Of a stretch of DNA of 7,634 nt, positions 1-5,731 are shown piece by piece. The translations under genes and the position numbers were made by a program. The notes under the pieces were generated by a model. It ran no database searches. It was not told where the DNA came from and worked only from the letters and a program-made list of their open reading frames with translations. How positions within the stretch are numbered: position 1 is the stretch's first letter; every line of letters starts with the position of its first letter. The DNA lies in the NCBI GenBank assembly GCA_964487155.1, contig CAZAQB010000155.1:1-7634 (forward strand), in the 5' to 3' direction. The stretch comes from CAZAQB01 sp964487155 (GTDB lineage Bacteria; Pseudomonadota; Gammaproteobacteria; Nitrococcales; Nitrococcaceae).

Positions 1-2
1 AG

Positions 3-65
3 CAGGCGAGTCCGGAGCTCTGCCGCATGTACCTCGCCCGCCGGGACGTGCGCGGCGGCGAGTGA
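3..65 (+). CDS. Possible C-terminal tail of an unidentified protein (partial)
   Basis: Frame 3 is open from the left edge and ends at a TGA at 63-65. It gives about 20 residues ending in RRDVRGGE. The other two plus frames read less protein-like, Ala/Pro/Arg-rich strings, and the following sequence turns into non-coding, palindrome-rich DNA, which fits a gene ending here. The piece is too short to identify a family, and a chance open frame is quite possible in DNA this GC-rich. No terminator hairpin with a T-run follows. Confidence 0.3.
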   Translation, partial: QASPELCRMYLARRDVRGGE

Positions 66-187
66 GTCCTCCGCAACGGCGCGGCGGACGGCGACGCCGA
101 CCCCTCTCCCCCCCCCGCGCTGACCCTGTCACATAACCGCGCTGGACAAACGGCCCGCCGGCACTCTGCCTGGACGGTTGGGCGGCC

Positions 188-218
188 GTAGGTCACGTTG
201 CGCGCAGCGCTACGTGAC
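188..218 (+). repeat. REP-like hairpin A (GTAGG head)
   Basis: A GTAGG head at 188-192 runs directly into a hairpin. GTCACGT (192-198) pairs with ACGTGAC (212-218), and GCGC (200-203) pairs with GCGC (207-210) around the loop GCA; the only mismatch is T199/T211. A GTAG tetranucleotide at the foot of an imperfect palindrome is the recognised design of REP elements that are mobilised by RAYT transposases. It pairs with hairpin B in inverted orientation. Confidence 0.6.
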
Positions 219-263
219 GCTCTTCGCACGGTCCAGGGCCGTGGTGCCGGACTCGGGCTCCCC

Positions 264-290
264 GTCACGGAGCTTCGCACCGTGACCTGC
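264..290 (-). repeat. REP-like hairpin B (inverted relative to A)
   Basis: GTCACGG (264-270) pairs with CCGTGAC (280-286), and an inner GC/GC pair closes a TTC loop. Read on the minus strand, the element starts with GCAGG, one base from the GTAGG head of hairpin A, followed by the same GTCACG stem sequence. A and B thus form an inverted pair, like the BIME arrangement of enterobacterial REPs, with about 45 bp between them. Confidence 0.5.
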
Positions 291-405
291 AGCGGGCTTC
301 GGCGAGCGGGTCGGCTGCTTGCGGCAGCCGGCATCTGCGCATGGGGCGGTTGCGCCCCCGGCCGGGCGCCGGGCCGCCTCCATCCCCGGTGGGCTGCCTC
401 TCTCT

Positions 406-431
406 CCCCTCTCCCCCCCGCGGGAGAGGGG
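406..431. repeat. C/T-rich perfect palindrome (CCCCTCTCCC / GGGAGAGGGG)
   Basis: The 10-bp arm CCCCTCTCCC (406-415) is the exact reverse complement of GGGAGAGGGG (422-431), with a 6-nt loop. Beyond it the motif continues imperfectly: a CTCTCTCC stretch to the left (about 398-408) faces GGGGGAGAGGGGG (434-446) on the right. Motifs of this kind recur between genes of many GC-rich proteobacteria. It could form a strong RNA hairpin on either strand but has no T-run, so a terminator role is not shown. Confidence 0.6.
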
Positions 432-476
432 CCGGGGGAGAGGGGGACGGACCACTTCCACCGGCCAGCTGAAGAC

Positions 477-514
477 GCCGGATGCGGCGCTGGCGCGCCT
501 TATCCGGCCTACGC
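477..514 (-). repeat. REP-like hairpin C (enterobacterial Y-REP-like)
   Basis: GCCGGAT (477-483) pairs with ATCCGGC (502-508), and GGCGC (486-490) pairs with GCGCC (495-499). They are separated by an unpaired GC/TT internal bulge at the position where E. coli REP palindromes also have one. The element ends in CCTACGC (508-514), the complement of the GTAGG head. The sequence strongly resembles the classic REP consensus (GCCGGATG...CTTATCCGGCCTAC). It is inverted relative to hairpin D. Confidence 0.7.
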
Positions 515-540
515 GGGCCCCGGCCGGGCGCCTGGGGGTG

Positions 541-571
541 GCGTAGGCCGGATAAGCGAAGCGCATCCGGC
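541..571 (+). repeat. REP-like hairpin D (inverted partner of C)
   Basis: The head GCGTAGG (541-547) leads into GCCGGAT (547-553), which pairs with ATCCGGC (565-571). A short GC stem (556-557 with 561-562) closes a GAA loop. GCGTAGGCCGGATAAG (541-556) is the exact reverse complement of 499-514 in hairpin C, and 562-571 is that of 477-486. C and D therefore make a near-perfect composite inverted repeat with a 26-bp GC-rich spacer. Confidence 0.7.
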
Positions 572-719
572 GTGAGGCCGGGTGTTGCCGTCGGCAGCGG
601 CGACGCGGCCATTCCTGCGTTATATCATCGGGGCTACTGCACCTCCGGGATGCATGGGAGTCAGGTGGGATGATCGGAATTGTGACTCGGGACGTTGGAA
701 ACGAGCGCGTTGCCGGGCC

Positions 720-1235
720 ATGAGTGAACGGTTCGAAATCGTCGATGAGTCAGGCCGGCGGTTGGGGTTGGCGCCGCGGGAGCGGGTGCATCGTGAGGGG
801 TTGTGGCACAGGTCCGTGAACGTGTTCCTGTTTCGCAGCGACGGGCGGCTGTTGCTTCAGCGCCGGCACGAGACGAAGGATGTTTGCCCCGGCGCATGGG
901 ATGTCAGCGTGGCCGAGCATCTGAAACCAGGTGAGTCCTGCGAGGATGCGGCAAGGCGCGGGCTCATCGAGGAATTGGGCGTCAACCCTCCTCGCGTCAC
1001 TCCTGTCGGGGATGTCGTTCGCTCACGCGTGGTGTCGTCCGACGGCAATGTGAGGGATTTCGAACTCCAGCAGTGCTTCCGGGTCGTGACCAACGAGGCC
1101 GTTTCTCCCGCCGCTGACGAGGTGTCGGCCTGGTGTCTGGTTGAACGCGAAGCGCTGCGCCGAGCCCTCGCCGCGCGGCCCGACGATTACACGCCCTGGC
1201 TGCGGCAGTGCGCCACCGAACTCGGCCTCGTATAG
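720..1235 (+). CDS. Nudix hydrolase, IPP-isomerase-like subgroup (171 aa)
   Basis: Nudix enzymes hydrolyse nucleoside-diphosphate-linked substrates. This one is cytosolic and its substrate is unknown. The Nudix box lies at residues 66-88 and keeps E72, R80, L82, E84, E85 and G87, which include the metal-binding glutamates. Two canonical positions differ: the first Gly is E66, and the Glu of the REUxEE core is G81. The layout around W60-H67 resembles type 1 isopentenyl-diphosphate isomerase and YfcD-like proteins. The position matching the isomerase's catalytic cysteine appears to be A65, so isomerase activity is unlikely. Start: the ATG at 720 puts the N-terminus (SERFEIVDESGRRLG) where relatives usually begin. 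The frame is open further upstream (ATGs at 582 and 654), but that stretch reads as non-coding, and no strong Shine-Dalgarno site decides. The gene stands alone, about 180 bp before the phosphonate genes, so a shared function is not indicated. Confidence 0.85.
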   Translation: MSERFEIVDESGRRLGLAPRERVHREGLWHRSVNVFLFRSDGRLLLQRRHETKDVCPGAWDVSVAEHLKPGESCEDAARRGLIEELGVNPPRVTPVGDVVRSRVVSSDGNVRDFELQQCFRVVTNEAVSPAADEVSAWCLVEREALRRALAARPDDYTPWLRQCATELGLV

Positions 1236-1416
1236 CGCGTATTGACTAAGCGGTCCATTCCTGTTCGGCTCCCGCCATTCACAATTCTCTAACAGGCAAA
1301 CGGGAGGATTCCGGCTGATTGCGCGGTTTGACTTCTGTAGGGCCGATAATGTCGGGTGGAAGCCAGCCCGCGAGTGATTTCACCGAGCACACGGAGTGCC
1401 GTTGCGCACAGTTGCT

Positions 1417-2568
1417 ATGTCTCTGATCGAGCGGCATTCGGACTCACACGGTCAAGAATTCGACCTGGCGGTGGTCGGCGCGGGTATCGTCGGCCTGGCT
1501 CATGCCTGGGCGGCGGCCGCGCGCGGGCTGCGCGTCGTTGTGCTGGACCGCGAGCCCAGGGCAAGTGGCGCCTCGGTGCGCAATTTCGGGTTCGTCACGG
1601 TAACCGGCCAGGCCGCCGGCGACTGCTGGGTCAAGGCACGGCGAAGCCGCGACATCTGGGCTCAGATCGCCCCCCAAGCCGGGATCGCCATCGAGCACCA
1701 GGGCCTGGTGATGACGGCGCGGCGTCCTGAGGCCGCCGCCGTGATCGAGGCATTCCTGGGTACCGATATGGGCGGCGAGTGCAGCATCCTGACCGCAAGC
1801 CAGGCGCGGGATCGGGTGCCGGCCCTGAGTGAGGGGGTGCGCGCGGCATTGTGGAGTCCCCACGAGCTGCGGGTCGAGTCGGCCACGGCGATACCTCGGC
1901 TGGCCGCCTGGCTGGAGCGGCGGCACCGCGTGGTGATCCACCGCAGCACGGCGGTTTACGGGGTGGAACCGCCGTATATCGAGACCCAGCGCGGAGTGTT
2001 TCGGGCCGGGACGGCCGTCGTGTGCCCGGGTGACGACTTCCAAAGTCTGTTTCCCGAGCGATTCGCCCGGTACCCCCTGGTTCACTGCAGGCTGCAGATG
2101 CTGCGCGTGGATCCCGCCGGTCATCCGCCGCCGGTTGCCGGAGTCATGTCGGATCTGGGTCTGGTGCGTTACCGGGGGTACGCAGACCTGCCGGAGGCCG
2201 AGGCGCTCGCCGCGAGGTTGGACGCAGAGCAGCCCGAGCACCGGGCCAAAGGCGTGCATCTGATCGTCGTGGCCTCGGGGGACGGCAGTCTCGTGGTGGG
2301 CGACAGCCATGACTATGACGTGGCGCCCGTCCCCTTCGCCGATGAGGCCGTCGACGAGCTGATTCTCGATGAGTTCGACGCCGTGCTCCACATGCCAGGG
2401 CGTCGCGTGGTCAACCGTTGGATCGGCACCTACGCCAGCGCTCCCGACCGCTGGGTGGTGGTTGACGCGCCGTCGGATCGCGTGCGGCTGGTGACCGTCA
2501 CCGTCGGCGCGGGCGCCTCCACGGCGTTCGGCATTGCCGAGGAAACCATCGCCGAGCTGTTCGATTGA
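1417..2568 (+). CDS. FAD-dependent aminophosphonate oxidoreductase (TIGR03364-like, 383 aa)
   Basis: A flavoprotein of the DAO/glycine-oxidase fold. The N-terminal dinucleotide-binding motif GAGIVG (residues 21-26) follows a beta-strand, and D44 at the end of the second strand fits the ribose-binding acid. The ASVRNFG motif (52-58) and the C-terminal RWIGTYAS...VGAGASTAFG region are typical of the family found beside phosphonatase and phosphonate-transport genes. Enzymes of this group are known to oxidise N-methyl-AEP, and some of them plain AEP, to phosphonoacetaldehyde with release of methylamine or ammonia and formation of H2O2. That product is the substrate of PhnX, encoded opposite. Start: ATG 1417 places the nucleotide fold about 15 residues in. 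A GTG at 1396 would add seven residues; neither has a good Shine-Dalgarno site. The gene is followed after 16 bp by the HD oxygenase gene, probably in one transcript. The exact substrate (AEP, N-methyl-AEP or another amine) cannot be read from the sequence. Confidence 0.88.
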   Translation: MSLIERHSDSHGQEFDLAVVGAGIVGLAHAWAAAARGLRVVVLDREPRASGASVRNFGFVTVTGQAAGDCWVKARRSRDIWAQIAPQAGIAIEHQGLVMTARRPEAAAVIEAFLGTDMGGECSILTASQARDRVPALSEGVRAALWSPHELRVESATAIPRLAAWLERRHRVVIHRSTAVYGVEPPYIETQRGVFRAGTAVVCPGDDFQSLFPERFARYPLVHCRLQMLRVDPAGHPPPVAGVMSDLGLVRYRGYADLPEAEALAARLDAEQPEHRAKGVHLIVVASGDGSLVVGDSHDYDVAPVPFADEAVDELILDEFDAVLHMPGRRVVNRWIGTYASAPDRWVVVDAPSDRVRLVTVTVGAGASTAFGIAEETIAELFD

Positions 2569-2573
2569 TCAGC

Positions 2574-2579
2574 GGAGAG
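2574..2579 (+). promoter_or_regulatory. Shine-Dalgarno site supporting the TTG start of the HD oxygenase
   Basis: GGAGAG at 2574-2579, just after the FAD gene's TGA (2566-2568), lies 5 nt before the TTG at 2585. A second TTG at 2591 would have 11 nt spacing, and no ATG or GTG fits before the conserved FYGGEE motif. The site therefore supports TTG 2585 and translation in series with the gene before it. Confidence 0.6.
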
Positions 2580-2584
2580 ACTGA

Positions 2585-3136
2585 TTGCAATTGGCTGATA
2601 CCCTGATTCGCCTGTTCGAGGTCAGCGGTGCCGACTTCTACGGCGGTGAAGAAGTGAGCCAACTGCAGCACGCCCTGCAGGCGGCACAGCTGGCGGAGGC
2701 CGATGATGCGCCGCCGGCGCTGATCACGGCCGCGCTGCTGCACGACGTCGGGCACCTGCTGGGCGCCGGCGACGAAGGCTTGGCTGAGCGCGGCATCGAC
2801 GCTCGCCATGAGCTGTCCGGGGCGCGGTTTCTGGAGCGCTGGTTTGGTTCCGAGGTCACCGAGCCCGTCAGGCTCCACGTCCGGGCCAAGTCTTACTTGT
2901 GCCACGTCGAGCTCGGCTACTACGCAAGCCTTTCCGATGCGTCGCGCAGTTCCCTGGCCGCGCAGGGCGGCCCGCTGAACGCCAACCAAGCGCAGCAATT
3001 CCGGCAGGAACCGTTCTTTGAGGACGCGGTCCGGCTTCGCCGCTGGGATGAGGGGGCCAAGGACCCGCAGGCCCGCACTCCCGCCCTGGAGCACTATCTG
3101 CAAATCGCGACCCGGGTGGCGGCGGTGCGGCCATGA
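2585..3136 (+). CDS. phnZ: PhnZ-type HD-domain mixed-valent di-iron oxygenase (TIGR03276-like, 183 aa)
   Basis: PhnZ uses a mixed-valent di-iron centre and O2 to cleave the C-P bond of (R)-1-hydroxy-2-aminoethylphosphonate to glycine and phosphate. The key residues are present with matching spacing: Y19 and E22 (substrate-loop YxxE), iron ligands H29, H53-D54 (in LLHDVGH), H75, H98 and D155 (in RRWDEGAK), and K102, which matches the phosphonate-binding lysine. The length fits the family (about 180-190 aa). The start is a TTG with a good Shine-Dalgarno site. The gene follows the FAD oxidoreductase gene by 16 bp. The usual hydroxylase partner PhnY (a 2-oxoglutarate dioxygenase) is not in the window, so the hydroxylated substrate must come from outside, from a distant phnY, or be a different 1-hydroxyphosphonate. 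Family assignment is firm; the symbol and exact substrate are inferred, since HD relatives act on other hydroxyphosphonates. Confidence 0.87.
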   Translation: MQLADTLIRLFEVSGADFYGGEEVSQLQHALQAAQLAEADDAPPALITAALLHDVGHLLGAGDEGLAERGIDARHELSGARFLERWFGSEVTEPVRLHVRAKSYLCHVELGYYASLSDASRSSLAAQGGPLNANQAQQFRQEPFFEDAVRLRRWDEGAKDPQARTPALEHYLQIATRVAAVRP

Positions 3137-3155
3137 TGGTCGCTGCCGGTATCGT

Positions 3156-3959
3156 TCAGGGCCGCTCGTGGCGAGTCAGACGGCCGCGGATCAAGTCCAG
3201 ACAGGAGCCAAGATCGGCGACGCTGTCGATGACGTAGTGGGCGCCCGCGGCCAGCAGACGGTCCCTTGCCCGGGCGTTGCGGGCGGTGCGCTCCGCGGAC
3301 GAGAGTGCCTCCAGCTCCGCCGGCGCCAGGCCCATCTCGTTGCCTGTGAGGCTCACGCCCACGGTCCAGCAGCCCGCCGCCAGGCCTTCGGCGATACCTG
3401 GAGCGGTATCGTCCACCTTGACGCAGGCCCAGGCCGGCTGCACGGCCAGCTCCAGCAGGCAGCGGTAGATCATGAAGGGGGCCGGCCGGCCGGATGGAGT
3501 CTCGCCGTCACACACCAGGGCGTCCGGCGCGTAGCCCTGCCGCGCGGCCACCGGCAGAATCTGATCCATGATCTCGCGGGTATAGCCGGTGGTCGAGCCG
3601 ATCGCGACGCCCTGCTCGCGCAGCGCCTGTGCTGTCTGGGCGGTGCCGGGGATCAGGTCGGCGTGCTCGGCGGCCACTTCCACGTTGGCGGGCACGAAGG
3701 CTTCATACACGGCGTCTACATCCGCCTCGTCCGGCTCCCGGCCCCGGGCGGCCCGCCAGCTCTCAGCGACCCGGGGCATGGCCAGCAGCGCCCGGATGTG
3801 GTCGCGCTTGGGCAGTCCCATGGGAACACGAGCCTCCTCGATCGTGATCTCCACGCCAAAGCGGTCGAATACCTGGACGAATACACCCATGGGTGCCCGA
3901 GAGCCGAAGTCCACGGTAGTGCCCGCCCAGTCCAGAATCACGGCCTTGATTTCGCTCAT
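3156..3959 (-). CDS. phnX: Phosphonoacetaldehyde hydrolase (phosphonatase, 267 aa)
   Basis: A cytosolic haloacid-dehalogenase-superfamily enzyme that hydrolyses phosphonoacetaldehyde to acetaldehyde and phosphate through a Schiff base. Visible catalytic parts are the motif DWAGTTVD with nucleophile D10 and A12, the Schiff-base lysine K51 in MGLPKRDHI, the CDGETPSGRPAP loop (from C150), and the acidic pair D183/D184 in VKVDDTAPG, which places Mg. K51 and the cap domain separate true PhnX from other HAD phosphatases. The length matches the family (about 270 aa). Start: ATG 3959 sits directly before the first beta-strand (SEIKAVILD), with an AGGCGAG about 10 nt upstream. The frame is open further upstream to about 4277, but that part overlaps the permease gene and is not phosphonatase-like. 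The gene begins 59 bp after the permease stop and is the last of the transport operon. Its substrate is probably supplied by the FAD enzyme encoded opposite, as no phnW is seen. Confidence 0.93.
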   Translation of the reverse strand: MSEIKAVILDWAGTTVDFGSRAPMGVFVQVFDRFGVEITIEEARVPMGLPKRDHIRALLAMPRVAESWRAARGREPDEADVDAVYEAFVPANVEVAAEHADLIPGTAQTAQALREQGVAIGSTTGYTREIMDQILPVAARQGYAPDALVCDGETPSGRPAPFMIYRCLLELAVQPAWACVKVDDTAPGIAEGLAAGCWTVGVSLTGNEMGLAPAELEALSSAERTARNARARDRLLAAGAHYVIDSVADLGSCLDLIRGRLTRHERP

Positions 3960-4018
3960 GGGTCGGTTCTCGCCTGGTTGAATGCTTGAGGAGGGGGGCC
4001 GATTGTCCGGTGCCGTGC

Positions 4019-5731
4019 TCACCCCCCACGCCAGCGCTGGGTGCGGCGCACAACGGCGCGGGAAGCCAGCCAATGCAGCAGCTTGGCTGTCAGGGACGCA
4101 TAGACGATCATCATGGCCATGGCGGCAGCCGGTGCCACATCGCCGGCGTCGTCCATGTTCAGCACCGCCACCGATGCCAGAGTGGTGTCGGGGCCGTAGA
4201 GAAACACGACCGCCGCAACGGTCGTCATGGCATTCACGAAGAAGTACACCGAGATATCGAGCGCCGCCGGCGCACAAATGGGCAATGTCACGCGCATGAA
4301 TGTCCGGTAGCGCGGCACCTTGAGCGATGTGGATACCGACTCGAACGCCGGGTCGAGCTGCTTTAAGGCGGTCACGGCGGTGAGGTGGCTCACCGTGTAG
4401 TAGTGGACGATGGTCGAGAGCACCAGGATGGCCATCGTGTGATACAGCCCGCCCAGTGGGTTGCCGGGGTAATTGAAGAAAAAGACATAGCCCAGTCCAA
4501 GCACCATGCCCGGGACTGCCATGGGCAGCATGGACAATAAGTGCACTACCGAGCGCAACAGTGCGTGTCGCGTCCCTTTCTCCACCAGATAGGCCACAAC
4601 GAACACCAACGCGGTGCCGAATAAGGCGACGTAACCCGCCATCCGAATGGAGTTCCAGTACGCCGCCCAGCCGCCGCCATCCATGAGATCGAAGCGATAG
4701 TTGTCCAGGGTGAGGCTGAGGTTATAGGGCCAGAACTGGACGAGGGAAGCGTAGGCGGCGACGCCCAGAATGCCCAGCAAGACGATCGCCATGAAGATGC
4801 AGAACACCAGGAACAATCCGTCGCGCAGTGGATGGCGCTGCGGCACGTAGGGCACGGCCTGCGCTGACAGCAGCGCCACCTGGCGTCGCTGGACGAGGCG
4901 GTCGCAGACGAAAGCCACCATCACCGGCACCAGCAGCATTACCCCAACCACCGCACCCATGGAAAAATCATGGCGGCCCACCACTTGCTTGTAGATCTCG
5001 GTGGCCAGCACATCGTATTGGCCGCCGATCACCTTGGGTACGCCGAAATCCGCTATCGCCAGAGTAAAAGCGACGAAAAACGCGCTGATGAGGCCATAGC
5101 GGGCCGACGGCAGGGTGATGCTAAAGAACCTGCGCAAAGGGCCGGCATTCAAAGTCCGGGCCGCTTCATAAAGTCTGGCATCTGTGTTGGAAAGGGCTGT
5201 GTTGAGGATGATCAAGGCATGGGGAAAAACCCAGAACGACAGGCCGATAACGATACCGAGCGGACCACGTATGGGCGCGCCGAACAACCAGTCGGTGAGA
5301 AAGCCCTGATTGCCGAAAATATAGACCAGGGCTATGGCCGGCAGCAGCGACGGTGCCAGTATGGGTACCAGAGCCACCAGGCGGAAGAAGGGCTTGAACG
5401 GCATTCGGGTACGCGTCAGCGCGTAGGCGTAGGAAAAGGCGAGGCCTACCACCACACACGCGGTCAACGCCGCTATGACCAGGCTGTTGCCGGTGACGCG
5501 AAAAAGCGCAGGTGTGCCGAAGTACTCCAGATAGTTGGCGACGCCGACGAATTCTCCTGCCTGATTCGAAAAGCTGCGTGAGAGCACCGCCCACAACGGA
5601 ACCGCCAGGAACACTATCAGGGAGCAGACGGCCAGGCCGAGGCCGACCCATTGCATCCGATCATCGCGATCCAGGATGGGCCGTACCCGGGGCGCGATGC
5701 CGGTCTCGGAGGGCAACGGCCGCGAACTCAC
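4019..5731 (-). CDS. 2-Aminoethylphosphonate ABC transporter permease, fused two-domain type (570 aa)
   Basis: Inner-membrane channel of the importer. Two binding-protein-dependent permease domains are joined in one chain, as in the TIGR03262 family (about 550 aa). A hydrophobic helix at residues 29-49 opens the protein. The first domain carries a clear EAA loop (EAA at 189-191, LP at 207-208). A linker around 278-302 with many Arg/Gln leads into the second domain, beginning with the helix at about 305-327. Its EAA loop is degenerate (ESVSTSLK at 464-471, LP at 483-484). Start: GTG 5731 overlaps the ATPase stop codon in the sequence GTGA, with GAGGG about 4 nt upstream, which is typical translational coupling. 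ATG 5656 (545 aa) is an alternative. The frame is open up to 6109, but that extension lies inside the ATPase gene and is not membrane-like. The symbol varies between systems (phnU/phnV), so none is given. Confidence 0.9.
   Translation of the reverse strand: MSSRPLPSETGIAPRVRPILDRDDRMQWVGLGLAVCSLIVFLAVPLWAVLSRSFSNQAGEFVGVANYLEYFGTPALFRVTGNSLVIAALTACVVVGLAFSYAYALTRTRMPFKPFFRLVALVPILAPSLLPAIALVYIFGNQGFLTDWLFGAPIRGPLGIVIGLSFWVFPHALIILNTALSNTDARLYEAARTLNAGPLRRFFSITLPSARYGLISAFFVAFTLAIADFGVPKVIGGQYDVLATEIYKQVVGRHDFSMGAVVGVMLLVPVMVAFVCDRLVQRRQVALLSAQAVPYVPQRHPLRDGLFLVFCIFMAIVLLGILGVAAYASLVQFWPYNLSLTLDNYRFDLMDGGGWAAYWNSIRMAGYVALFGTALVFVVAYLVEKGTRHALLRSVVHLLSMLPMAVPGMVLGLGYVFFFNYPGNPLGGLYHTMAILVLSTIVHYYTVSHLTAVTALKQLDPAFESVSTSLKVPRYRTFMRVTLPICAPAALDISVYFFVNAMTTVAAVVFLYGPDTTLASVAVLNMDDAGDVAPAAAMAMMIVYASLTAKLLHWLASRAVVRRTQRWRGG

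Larger units (their letters stand above)
66..719. other. Non-coding, palindrome-rich intergenic region
   Basis: About 650 bp without a convincing gene. Short open frames exist on both strands (for example around 198-612), but they are Arg/Pro/Gly/Ala-rich, overlap each other in several frames and run straight through hairpins, so they look like chance frames in GC-rich DNA. The region instead holds four REP-like hairpins and a C/T-rich palindrome, listed separately. A run of nine C lies at 108-116. No RAYT transposase gene, tRNA or clear sigma-70 promoter was seen; 620-625 (TTATAT) resembles a -10 box but lacks a -35 at proper spacing. Confidence 0.65.

Noticed and set aside
198..673. Several overlapping open frames on both strands (198-575, 210-566, 265-612, 319-546, 482-673)
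   Set aside because: Arg/Pro/Gly/Ala-rich, mutually overlapping, run through the REP hairpins and the C/T palindrome, and show no domain.
1328..1350. TTGACT (1328-1333) and GATAAT (1345-1350) as a promoter for the FAD gene
   Set aside because: The spacer is only 11 bp, far below the 16-18 bp needed for sigma-70. Either box alone is weak evidence, although a promoter somewhere in 1236-1416 is likely.
1396..1416. GTG 1396 as start of the FAD oxidoreductase
   Set aside because: Possible, but adds seven residues with no proper Shine-Dalgarno spacing; ATG 1417 preferred.
1444..2391. Long 315-codon minus-strand open frame
   Set aside because: Lies entirely antisense to the FAD oxidoreductase, whose motifs are clear; composition is His/Arg/Gly-rich and shadow-like.
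3018..3989. 323-codon plus-strand open frame
   Set aside because: Antisense to phnX and overlapping the end of the HD oxygenase; no recognisable domain.
3960..4277. N-terminal extension of phnX
   Set aside because: Overlaps the end of the permease gene in another frame and is not phosphonatase-like; ATG 3959 directly precedes the first strand.
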